DNA of 64,000 bases, from positions 124,001 through 188,000 of the forward strand of contig JANWVC010000003.1 of assembly GCA_025057755.1 (NCBI GenBank), given 5' to 3'. The stretch is from Limisphaera sp. (GTDB lineage Bacteria; Verrucomicrobiota; Verrucomicrobiia; Limisphaerales; Limisphaeraceae). The notes below the pieces were generated by a model, which saw nothing but the letters and a program-made list of their open reading frames with translations, ran no database searches and was not told the DNA's origin. Positions 1 through 7,949 of this stretch are shown here, in pieces (positions within the stretch are counted from its first letter, which is position 1; every line of letters starts with the position of its first letter). The translations under genes and the position numbers were made by a program.

Positions 1-2043
1 GGATCGCAACCCAGCAGGCAGACGAATGGTTCTTTGCGCCCAAGTTTCACTCAGAGGTTCACCTTTATCGGAAGGATGCCACCGCTCGCCGTTGACAAGA
101 AGACTCTCGATCCACACAGGCGGCGCGCTCCGGTCCTCAGTTCCTTCCTCAGGACGCACGCTGACCAACCCGGACTCCGTAGCAAACCAAATCTGTCCGT
201 CGGGAGTAACTGCAGAATGGGGCCATCCCCAGGGAATGTCTGTCTCCGAACGCCGGGCACTTGCATACCAGCGACGCGGTCGGACCGCACGCCCCTCCTG
301 CCTCAAAAGCCGCAATTGTCCGGCAGACAGGCTGTACACAGATGAACCCGTTGTCCACCACAATCTGCCCTGAACATCCAGTAACAAGCCGCGCACAGGA
401 GCAAAACTTTCTTCCGTCCAGATCTGCGCCTGCCAACGTCCAGCCGTCCAGCAACCCAAGCCGCGGTGCGTACCGACCCACAATCGACCGGCGACGTCCC
501 GATGGAACGACCAAATGGCGCCGTGGGTTTTTGGGGACCCTACGTCCACTTGGACCCAGCCAGATTTTGTGCCATGCCAAATTCGGCCCTTCTCGGTGCC
601 CACCCAAACTTCCTGTCCGTCAACGAACAAGGCGGTCACACGCTCCTCCACATCCGGACCGCCGGTCAGCGCCTGATCCCTGGAGCCCGGACGCCACAAC
701 TGCAACCCTCCGGACCGTGGAGCTACCCACAGAGCACCGTTGTCTGCCACCGCGATCAGGGCGATATCGTCCGAGACAAGTCCGTCCGCAGTCGTGTACC
801 GCACCGCGCCTGTCGGTCGGACCTCAAAAAGACCCGCCCCAGCCGTGCTGATCCACAAACGGTCGGGCCCTCCAAAGGCGATGGCACGGACCAACCGACG
901 CACTGACGCACGCCACCATCCTGCAGGGGACTGGAATCCGTCTGCCGTCCGCTGCCATAAACCGTGGTCTTGGACGCCGACCCACACCTGACCACTCGCA
1001 TTGGTAGCCACCAGAGTAACAGGGCCGGCCGGCAGCCCCGTCTCAGCTCCATGCAACCAAATGCGGGTCGGGCGTAAACAAACCAAGCCGCTGTTGCCGG
1101 TCCCCAACCAGAGGTTCCCCCGGGCATCTTCGCACAACGCCCGAACGTCATTGGGCAGAGTGCCAGACCGCAGCGTCAAAGGTAAGAAGCGCTCTCCGGC
1201 AAAATAGAATAGTCCCTGTCCACTGGTGCCGATCCACAAGCGACCGTCCCGACCCTCCCACAAGGTCCAAATCCGCACCGAAGTGACGTCGCCGCTGCGG
1301 AAGTAATTCACGCGCTTTCCCTCCGTCAGATTGACAAGATAAGTATCTCCAAATGCCCAGAGGTTCCCCTGCCGATCCTCGTAAACGCCCAGAAACTCGG
1401 GACTGCGTCCTGTGCTTTCGGCTTCAAAACGCACCGGCCGAATTTGCCCGCCGCGCCATTGGCAGATGCCCCCGGCCGTGGTGATCCACAAATCGCCATT
1501 TCTGGCCAACGAGACCTGGCTAATGGTGTCATGAGGCAGTCCATCAGCCACAGTCAATCGGCGTGCCTTCCCCTCGCGCCATTCCACAAGACCTGCGCTG
1601 GTACCCACCCAAAGCGTGCCGTCTTCAGTGCTCGTAACCGTGTGAATTGAAGTGCCCAACGGCACCGGAAGTGGGGTTTCGACGAAGTCACGACCGTTCC
1701 GATGCCATAGACCTGAGCCTTGAGTGCCCACCCACAATCGACCTCGACGATCCTCACAAAGGACCGTCACGGCCAGGGTCTGGCCATCCCCCAGGCCCGA
1801 TGCATGCACAGGCTGAAACTGAACGCCGTCGAATCGAACCAAACCCTTGGGAGTACCCACCCACAGATACCCGTCCCGTGTTTGTAAGACTGCTGTGACC
1901 GTCCGATCCGGCAAACCGTCCTCAGGCCGCCATGCTCGGACTGTCATTTCCACGGGCTGGTGTGCCGTGGCGGCATGCAGGCAGAACACCCCCGAAGCCA
2001 CTAAGGTCATCCCACTGTTCCAGATCCACTGTCCTGCTCGCAT
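1..2043 (-). CDS. secreted/periplasmic beta-propeller sensor protein (two-component regulator propeller repeats), C-terminus outside the window
   Basis: One frame stays open on the minus strand from an ATG at 2043 to the window edge (681 codons); stop codons lie just upstream of this ATG. The first ~28 residues (MRAGQWIWNSGMTLVASGVF...HAATA) look like a signal peptide; an ATG at 2010 is an alternative start. Fourteen repeats of the form G-x-L-W-V-G-T-x-x-G-L follow, spaced roughly 40-50 residues apart (for example near 1866, 1737, 1620, 1497, 1245, 1116, 984, 855, 606, 483, 357 and 198), which is the Reg_prop repeat. The last visible residues (APPVWIESLLVNGERW) resemble the entry into the Y_Y_Y domain that normally follows such propellers. 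In this family the rest is usually a membrane segment plus a histidine kinase or GGDEF output, which cannot be seen here. It is divergent from uxaC, so sensing of a sugar polymer is possible but unproven. Confidence 0.85.
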   Translation of the reverse strand, partial: MRAGQWIWNSGMTLVASGVFCLHAATAHQPVEMTVRAWRPEDGLPDRTVTAVLQTRDGYLWVGTPKGLVRFDGVQFQPVHASGLGDGQTLAVTVLCEDRRGRLWVGTQGSGLWHRNGRDFVETPLPVPLGTSIHTVTSTEDGTLWVGTSAGLVEWREGKARRLTVADGLPHDTISQVSLARNGDLWITTAGGICQWRGGQIRPVRFEAESTGRSPEFLGVYEDRQGNLWAFGDTYLVNLTEGKRVNYFRSGDVTSVRIWTLWEGRDGRLWIGTSGQGLFYFAGERFLPLTLRSGTLPNDVRALCEDARGNLWLGTGNSGLVCLRPTRIWLHGAETGLPAGPVTLVATNASGQVWVGVQDHGLWQRTADGFQSPAGWWRASVRRLVRAIAFGGPDRLWISTAGAGLFEVRPTGAVRYTTADGLVSDDIALIAVADNGALWVAPRSGGLQLWRPGSRDQALTGGPDVEERVTALFVDGQEVWVGTEKGRIWHGTKSGWVQVDVGSPKTHGAIWSFHRDVAGRLWVGTHRGLGCWTAGRWQAQIWTEESFAPVRGLLLDVQGRLWWTTGSSVYSLSAGQLRLLRQEGRAVRPRRWYASARRSETDIPWGWPHSAVTPDGQIWFATESGLVSVRPEEGTEDRSAPPVWIESLLVNGERWHPSDKGEPLSETWAQRTIRLPAGLRS

Positions 2044-2247
2044 GGACCGATGCCAAGCCGATCCGCCACAGCCGACTGTCTGTTGCGACTGTTCAAGCTA
2101 CCTGCAGAATCACCCGTTTGGCAACCGCCACTTGTCGACCCATCCGCCATACCGGCTCACCCCACCCGACAACGTGCACAAAACCCACAGCCGCGTGCAC
2201 ATTTCGTCACTTGCCCATCAACAAGCTCCTGCGCTTTCCTAGATTGG

Positions 2248-3762
2248 ATGAAAGGATTCATTCACGACGACTTTTTGCTTACTACACGCACAGCCCGCCG
2301 GCTGTACCACGAATATGCCGAGCAAGAGCCCATTCTGGATTTCCATTGCCATTTGCCGCCCCGTGATCTGGCCGAGAATCGCAGATTTCAAAACCTTTTC
2401 GAGATTTGGCTGGAAGGAGATCATTACAAGTGGCGGGCCATGCGCTCCAACGGCGTGGAGGAGCGGTATTGCACCGGAGATGCGCCGCCGTATGAGAAAT
2501 TCCTCGCCTGGGCCCGAACCGTGCCATACACCTTGCGCAACCCGCTCTACCATTGGACACATCTGGAGCTCAAGCGGTATTTCGGGATCAACCTGTTGCT
2601 CAACGAACAGACAGCACCCAAGATTTGGCAGCGTGCAAATGAACGCTTGGCAGGCACGCAACTGTCCGCCCACGGCATCTTACAAAAATTCCGCGTGCAA
2701 CTCGTGGGCACCACAGATGATCCTGCCGATGATCTTCGTTATCACGCGGCACTCGCTCAAAGCCGGTTGCCATTCAAGGTCATCCCGACGTTTCGACCAG
2801 ACAAGGCCCTGCAGATTCAGCAGCCCGACGTCTGGAATTCCTGGTTGGATCGACTGGCTGCGGCCGCAAACGTTGACATTGGTACATGGGACGACTTGCT
2901 TCTAGCCCTGGAGCGTCGCCACGAGGCCTTTGGTCGTCTCGGCGCTCGCGCATCTGACCACGGACTGGAGACAGCTTTTGCAACATTTTCTTCCGAAGCG
3001 CGCCTACGGGCCATTTTCCGCAAAGCGCGTCGAGGGAAGATGGTCACCCCAGAAGAACGGGACGCCTTCGCCACCCATGTCATGCTCCATGTCGCCCGTC
3101 TCAACGCCGCTAAGGGTTGGGTCATGCAACTCCACCTGGGCGCCCTGCGGAACAACAACACACGCCGATTCCGGGAACTGGGTCCAGACACAGGCTTTGA
3201 TTCCATCGGCGATTTTCCGCAAGCACGCTCGCTGGCGGCATTTCTGGATCGCCTCGACCAAGACGACGCCCTGCCCCGTACGATCCTTTACAATCTCAAC
3301 CCCGCAGACAATTACGTGTTTGGCACCATGCTCGGGAATTTCATGGATGGTCGCGTTGCCGGTAAAATCCAGCTTGGGCCTGCTTGGTGGTTTCTCGACC
3401 AGAAAGAAGGCATGGAGTGGCAACTTAACGCACTGTCCAATCTGGGGTTACTTTCGCGGTTCGTGGGCATGGTCACCGACTCCCGCTCCTTCATGAGCTA
3501 CCCGCGGCATGAGTATTACCGACGCGTCCTATGCAACCTCATTGGCCGCGACGTCGAGTTAGGAGAAATCCCCAACGACCCTTCGCTATTGGGGCCGCTG
3601 ATTCGAAACTTATGCTACGGCAACGCCCGGACATACTTCGGCTTCGATGAAATTCTTGGGTCTTCCTCTTTTGAAAGTCGACCGCCTGACAAGCACAGAA
3701 TCTCAACTCACAACTCCGATGCAGCGTTGGCATCGGGCGGGCCGCCACCCGCAGCGGCCTGA
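2248..3762 (+). CDS. uxaC: glucuronate isomerase
   Basis: Converts D-glucuronate to D-fructuronate (and galacturonate to tagaturonate), the first cytoplasmic step of hexuronate breakdown. The 504-residue product has the amidohydrolase-like features of UxaC: a metal-binding ILDFHCHLPP motif near residue 28, the GDHYKWRAMRSNGV segment, GTTDDPADDL near residue 157, and the late FLDQKEGMEWQLN and LTDSRSFMSYPRHEYYRR-like stretch (here MVTDSRSFMSYPRHEY). The family is usually about 465-475 residues; the surplus is a C-terminal tail rich in Ser/Ala. An upstream in-frame extension to 2050 has no UxaC similarity and is rejected; the ATG at 2248 gives the standard N-terminus. No other hexuronate genes are adjacent, and a 204-bp divergent region separates it from the propeller sensor. 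Confidence 0.95.
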   Translation: MKGFIHDDFLLTTRTARRLYHEYAEQEPILDFHCHLPPRDLAENRRFQNLFEIWLEGDHYKWRAMRSNGVEERYCTGDAPPYEKFLAWARTVPYTLRNPLYHWTHLELKRYFGINLLLNEQTAPKIWQRANERLAGTQLSAHGILQKFRVQLVGTTDDPADDLRYHAALAQSRLPFKVIPTFRPDKALQIQQPDVWNSWLDRLAAAANVDIGTWDDLLLALERRHEAFGRLGARASDHGLETAFATFSSEARLRAIFRKARRGKMVTPEERDAFATHVMLHVARLNAAKGWVMQLHLGALRNNNTRRFRELGPDTGFDSIGDFPQARSLAAFLDRLDQDDALPRTILYNLNPADNYVFGTMLGNFMDGRVAGKIQLGPAWWFLDQKEGMEWQLNALSNLGLLSRFVGMVTDSRSFMSYPRHEYYRRVLCNLIGRDVELGEIPNDPSLLGPLIRNLCYGNARTYFGFDEILGSSSFESRPPDKHRISTHNSDAALASGGPPPAAA

Positions 3763-5030
3763 GACAATTCGAACACGGTCCGGCAAAGGACCAGGACGGC
3801 GTCCGGGCCGCTCGAATTCAGTCCGCCATGGAAGGGACGGTCGGAACCACAGGTGAAAGGCCGTTTCGCATCTTGCTGACTTTTGGGCACGAGATAACCC
3901 AACTCATCGTTGGCCAGCCCACGACCTGGTTTGACCCCGCCAGGCATCCCCCCTCCGCAACTGCGGGATCTCGAACGGCTCGATCCCAAAGCCCGCTCCT
4001 GCAGGCTGATCTTACTCCAACGATGGCCATCTCCGCACATATACGCCCGGCCCCATGCAAGCGCCACGTCCTCACTTGCACTAAGGTCATCATGCTGCGT
4101 ACACGAGATCCATCCATATGACCGCGATCTAACACGCTCACCCAGCCGGCCAGCCGATCGCGCCAAATCTTCCCCGGCATAACCACGGTCCGCGGCCCCA
4201 TGCCGACCTTAACCATTCGGTCGGCATCACCGATCCGATAGTGCATTGCGGGAGCCAACCGCACCGCCAGTTGATGCCCAAGCGCAAGCGGCTCTGCGTC
4301 TGGGGCTCGTCGCATAATCGCCACCCCAACGATGGATCGCACACCTCTACTTAAGCGAAGGCGTCCAGTAGCTCTCCAGGGCACCATTCCAAACAGATGC
4401 GCTCTCCCAACCGGGGCCAGTATCTCCTGGGCCACCCTGGTAGAGCCCGCCTCCAATGCCCGGCGCAAGAATCCGCAGGAATTTGCTGTGATCTCCATGG
4501 GTTGCGACCACGATGTTTCCGGTTAGTTCGCCCGATTGATCAAGCTGGCCAACACACGATCCGAATCGGCCTCCACGATGAAGAAAACCCGCAAGTTCGT
4601 GTCATATATCTCGGGAGGATGCGTCTCGGTAAGCAATCATTGCTGGGGACATGCCAACTTAAAGCCCGCCAGGCGCGCCAGCACAACAGATCAAACCGCG
4701 TGTATCAAGGCCGCAACACAGGCCTCACGCACTTACGCCGCTTAAACAGGGGGCACCCCACCAGCCTGGGGCCCGCGCCCCCACAATGTGGTCGGATCTG
4801 GCGTCCAGCGAGTGTGCGCCGAACAAATCATCACGTAATTCACCGCCATGCTTCAGGCAAAGCCCGTCGCGCACGCACAACCTCGTCATAAAAAGACCGA
4901 TGGCGTCCAACACCATGAATCCCACTCTGCGTAAACCGCCGTCCACAACGCACGCAATCGCCCCTAGGTCACCATGCTCTGCCCGTGCTACTTGATTTTA
5001 TGACCACTCCTTCTGAGAAACACGGGTTTG
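3763..5030 (-). pseudogene. remnant of a neutral/alkaline ceramidase-like gene
   Basis: No intact frame spans this stretch, but in order on the minus strand, in shifting frames, it retains pieces typical of the neutral/alkaline non-lysosomal ceramidase N-terminal family found in Planctomycetota and Verrucomicrobiota. Near 4920-4880 the pieces VGFMVLDAIGLF and a degraded CAHTxAGPDTxGLWGP-like segment can be read (PDPTTLWGRGPQ around 4790). Near 4560-4500 comes VLASLINRANYRKHRGRNPW, comparable to the family's VIATLVNWANHPE region. Near 3910-3870 comes GLANDELGYLVPKSQ, which matches the family's conserved GLANDELGY block, and near 3830 GLNSSGPDA. Several stops and at least three frame changes break it. 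Ends are approximate. The assignment comes from remembered family motifs and is moderately sure. Confidence 0.6.
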
Positions 5031-5563
5031 CTGCCTCCAATCTTGGGCGCAATTTTCACTGGGCCGAAGTCTGCGCGAGAGATGCCCTGCCCGGTGTCGT
5101 CCAACGGCGGAACGAGGTTGAGCTTATCCCCCGGAATTCGGTCTCGAAAAGCCTAAAGCGTGCGCCTGCTCCAAGAAGCACGCCACGCCCGAACGGGCCC
5201 AAGATACCTCCCCTCTCGACCTCCAGCGGGGGACATCGTCGTTTAAACCATTACCATGGCCGGACCTCTTCGCACGCCTGATGCAGCCGCCTTGGATGAA
5301 TTTCAGAGAATCAGGCGGTCATATCTGGTAAAGTCACGGGGCAACGGATCGAATCCACTCTCGCCTGACCGTACACCAACTCCAGACCCGCGCCTTGCGA
5401 ATCGCGGCGCCTCTAGCGATGGTCTATCTGGCCAGTACCCATCTCACAAAGCGGGCACAAGGCGACAGCCACGGCACTAAACTGATTCGAGGAGCCCAAC
5501 GCCGTCTCGGAATTCACGATACCTTGACAAACACAAGACGACTCCACACCGGGCCGAATTCCC
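5031..5563. other. gene-free stretch downstream of coxB
   Basis: All six frames are interrupted and no protein family is recognised. It may hold the eroded 5' end of the ceramidase-like remnant or another lost gene. No clear terminator hairpin with a U-tract was seen after coxB. Confidence 0.5.
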
Positions 5564-6316
5564 TTACTCGTAACTGACGCTGCCACCGCTGCGAGATTGC
5601 AACCACTGCTCGAAGGATGCCGGGCTTTCCACCACTAACACCCCTTGCGCCATGGCGGCATGTCCATTGCCACACAATTGCGCGCAGTAAATCCTGTACC
5701 GTCCCTCACGGGTGGGCGTGAAATGCGTGGGGACGCGCATACCCGGGATGGCATCCTGCGTGAGCCGCATAGAAGGAATCTTGAATGAATGAATCACATC
5801 CTTGGAGCTCACGTGCACAATCACAGGCTTGCCCACGGGCACATGCATTTCATTCAGCGAAGTAACGTCGTCCCGGCCCGCCGGATCCGCCGGATCTATG
5901 CCAAACAGATTCGTCTCACTCACGAAGCGTGGATCTTGACGCCCCAACCGACCGTCTGGACCTGCATATCGGAAATTCCAGTTGAACTGTTGCGCCATGA
6001 CGTGCACAACTGTTGCCTCCTCCTCAGCAGGGAATTGCTCGCTCACATGCGCCCAAATTGGAACCGCTAGAAAAATCAAAAGCAGTCCTTCTACCGTGGC
6101 CACACCGATTTCCGCATAAGTCGAAACATGGCTGCGCGCACCCGCAGGGTCTGGCCGCGGCTGACGGCGCTGCTGAAACCGCCACAACACATACACAAAG
6201 TACATGAGCCAGCCTACGAACAACAAGATCATCAGCCAGTGCACGTAGCTGATGAACCGGTCGATACTGACCCCGTGTGCCGACGCCACTTCAGGTAAAC
6301 CTAGAAATCTGACCAT
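5564..6316 (-). CDS. coxB: cytochrome c oxidase subunit II
   Basis: Membrane-anchored CuA subunit that takes electrons from cytochrome c. The 250-residue product begins with a short periplasmic segment containing VASAHGVSIDRF, followed by two transmembrane helices (about residues 24-45 and 70-90) and a cupredoxin domain. The CuA motif CAQLCGNGHAAM sits near residue 211, with the upstream ligand histidine in KDVIHSFKIP. There is no C-terminal heme c domain, so this is not a caa3-type subunit. In the CuA loop the usual Glu (CSELCG) is Gln. The ATG at 6316 is chosen over a TTG six bases upstream because AGGAGC lies about 8 bases before it and it follows the previous gene's TGA by two bases. It is the last gene of the operon, whereas coxB is commonly first. 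Confidence 0.95.
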   Translation of the reverse strand: MVRFLGLPEVASAHGVSIDRFISYVHWLMILLFVGWLMYFVYVLWRFQQRRQPRPDPAGARSHVSTYAEIGVATVEGLLLIFLAVPIWAHVSEQFPAEEEATVVHVMAQQFNWNFRYAGPDGRLGRQDPRFVSETNLFGIDPADPAGRDDVTSLNEMHVPVGKPVIVHVSSKDVIHSFKIPSMRLTQDAIPGMRVPTHFTPTREGRYRIYCAQLCGNGHAAMAQGVLVVESPASFEQWLQSRSGGSVSYE

Positions 6317-6318
6317 GA

Positions 6319-6576
6319 TCAATGCTCCTGCTGGCGAGGTTCTAGAGCGGAAGTTTTCTTCTCATGCCGCACTGCATGCACGAAGAACGCCACGACCCCG
6401 CTCAAAACCAACCCCACGATGCATACCATAGATACAACCGCCCATGCTAGGCCCTTGGAAGCCGGAGCTCCTGGATCCCCGTAACAAACCGCGCAGGCAA
6501 GCGCCGAGCCGGGCAGACATAAAAGCCCCATCCCGACCCTCCCCACCTGTCCGATCCATCCCTTCTGGCTGCTCAT
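6319..6576 (-). CDS. small membrane protein with a CxxC motif in the cox operon
   Basis: An 85-residue product with an N-terminal hydrophobic segment ending in GSALACAVCYGDPGAP, then a second hydrophobic helix (about residues 41-63) and a charged tail. The first segment may be a signal peptide with cleavage near the ALAC site, which would expose a Cys-x-x-Cys pair close to the outer membrane face. The ATG at 6576 overlaps the TGA of the preceding gene (ATGA), so the two are translationally coupled. Proteins with an ACAVC(F/Y)GDP motif recur beside cox genes in Verrucomicrobiota to my recollection, but no function is established. Metal handling or oxidase assembly is an inference from location and the cysteines. 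Confidence 0.75.
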   Translation of the reverse strand: MSSQKGWIGQVGRVGMGLLCLPGSALACAVCYGDPGAPASKGLAWAVVSMVCIVGLVLSGVVAFFVHAVRHEKKTSALEPRQQEH

Positions 6577-6782
6577 GAGTATAGTTTCGAACTCAGTTTC
6601 CGAAACAAATACCACCCATACAACAGTACGATTCCGCCAGCCACGAGGCAGGCGAGGCCGAGCCCAAGGTCACCACTGAAGCCCGTGTCGCTGCTCGCTC
6701 GGGACAACAGTAGCGCCGCGGTACCGAACCAGAGCAAACTCAGCGCCGTCACAAACACCACATGCACGACTTTCAGCGACAT
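6573..6782 (-). CDS. small two-helix membrane protein of the cox operon
   Basis: A 69-residue hydrophobic product: helix one about residues 6-26 (VVFVTALSLLWFGTAALLL), a short polar turn, helix two about residues 40-60 (GLGLACLVAGGIVLLYGWYLF), then a basic end KLSSKLYS. It starts 19 bases after coxD and its TGA overlaps the next ATG. No named family is recognised. Its place between subunits IV and II suggests a small accessory or structural subunit of the oxidase. Confidence 0.7.
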   Translation of the reverse strand: MSLKVVHVVFVTALSLLWFGTAALLLSRASSDTGFSGDLGLGLACLVAGGIVLLYGWYLFRKLSSKLYS

Positions 6783-6800
6783 ACGTTCTCTGTCTCTTGA

Positions 6801-7112
6801 TTATGGTTTTGGCGTGTCTCCGTGTGCCCAAAGGCACAAACCCATCAGCGCCACGAAGAACAACACCGTAAAAGCCAGCAGCACAAAGATAACATGTCGT
6901 TCCTGCAACACGTGCATCAAACGTCCCGCCACCAAAATGGCATTGACGCCGGCTGCGACCAACACCAATGCGGTACGCAAGCCGGCATCGGGCAGCGGCG
7001 CATGTGCTACTCCCACCATGCACAAGGTGACCGCGGCAATGATCAAAAGGACCGATCGCCCCTGACAAACCGCCGCACGATAGGAATTTACAGAGGAGCT
7101 CGTGTCATTCAT
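6801..7112 (-). CDS. coxD: cytochrome c oxidase subunit IV (prokaryotic type)
   Basis: A 103-residue protein with three predicted helices: about residues 22-40, 47-65 and 76-96. The residues NAILVAGRLMHVLQERHVIF and the hydrophobic segment ending GLCLWAHGD match the bacterial subunit IV (COX4_pro) pattern, in which the subunit stabilises the CuB site of subunit I. The ATG at 7112 is chosen over a start six codons earlier because GGAGGGAA lies 8-15 bases upstream of it. It follows coxC by 28 bases and sits in the same minus-strand operon. Confidence 0.85.
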   Translation of the reverse strand: MNDTSSSVNSYRAAVCQGRSVLLIIAAVTLCMVGVAHAPLPDAGLRTALVLVAAGVNAILVAGRLMHVLQERHVIFVLLAFTVLFFVALMGLCLWAHGDTPKP

Positions 7113-7140
7113 GCCTGTTCCCTCCTCCAAACGATGGTTT

Positions 7141-7917
7141 CTAGCTCAAATAGAGCACCGGAAAAAGGAAGATCCAAACTAGGTCCACGAAATGCCAAAA
7201 CAGTCCAGCGACCTCGACCCGGTTGGTGAAATGCTCCGGATCCACGTGCCATAACCGACTCCCTGGTCCCCACAAGTACGCGAACACTACCACCCCCCCC
7301 AGCACATGCAGGCCGTGCAGACCGGTCATGGTGTAATAAATGGCCAAGAACGTATTGTGACGAGGCGCATAGTTCTGCATCCGATCGATATCCGCGCGGG
7401 GTATGGTCAGTTCCTGCCATGTCCCACGCGAACGGCGGCCATCCAACAACTGCCGCCGGTCCTCAACCCAACGACCTTTCAACACCACCGCCTCCGCGGT
7501 GCTCTTGGGCCCAACCAAGTGCCCTTCGGCAATGCGACCGTCCTTGAGACGGAGTTCGTAGTGCGTCCATTTGTCGTGATATTCATAGCCCTTGATGCCG
7601 AGAAAAATGCAGCCCAGCAGCAGAGTGAGTCCGGTGTGCAGTTTAAACTGGTCCAACCTTCGCGCTTTGCACGCGGCCCACGCCAGGAAAGTCGTCACAG
7701 CCGAAGCGGCCAATAACAAAGTGTTCAAAGTACCCAGCGGCACGTTCAGCCATCCTTGTGGCCATGTATCCGGCGGAGCTCCGACGCGCAAAAAGACATA
7801 GGCCGAAAAAAGCCCTCCGAATAGCATGACCTCAGATGCCAAGAACAACCACATCCCCAACTTGGCATTGTAAACGCCCGTATCCGGGCGAGCATGAACG
7901 GTGTAAGCGATTTCCAT
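7141..7917 (-). CDS. coxC: cytochrome c oxidase subunit III
   Basis: Integral membrane subunit of the aa3 oxidase, 258 residues. Family signatures are the N-terminal KLGMWLFLASEVMLFGGLFSAY, the ALGTxx-like LGTLNTLLLAASAVT helix, and the C-terminal MTGLHGLHVLGGVV and EVAGLFWHFVDLVWIFLFPVLYL. Between the helix ending KGYEYHDKW (about residue 115) and NTFLAIYY (about residue 190) it carries a soluble insertion of about 70 residues, longer than in proteobacterial subunit III. The start ATG follows coxA by 32 bases. The operon context (coxA before, coxD after) supports the call. Confidence 0.95.
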   Translation of the reverse strand: MEIAYTVHARPDTGVYNAKLGMWLFLASEVMLFGGLFSAYVFLRVGAPPDTWPQGWLNVPLGTLNTLLLAASAVTTFLAWAACKARRLDQFKLHTGLTLLLGCIFLGIKGYEYHDKWTHYELRLKDGRIAEGHLVGPKSTAEAVVLKGRWVEDRRQLLDGRRSRGTWQELTIPRADIDRMQNYAPRHNTFLAIYYTMTGLHGLHVLGGVVVFAYLWGPGSRLWHVDPEHFTNRVEVAGLFWHFVDLVWIFLFPVLYLS

Positions 7918-7949
7918 GGTCGAGTCTCAGCGAGTGCGTGTCCCCACCC

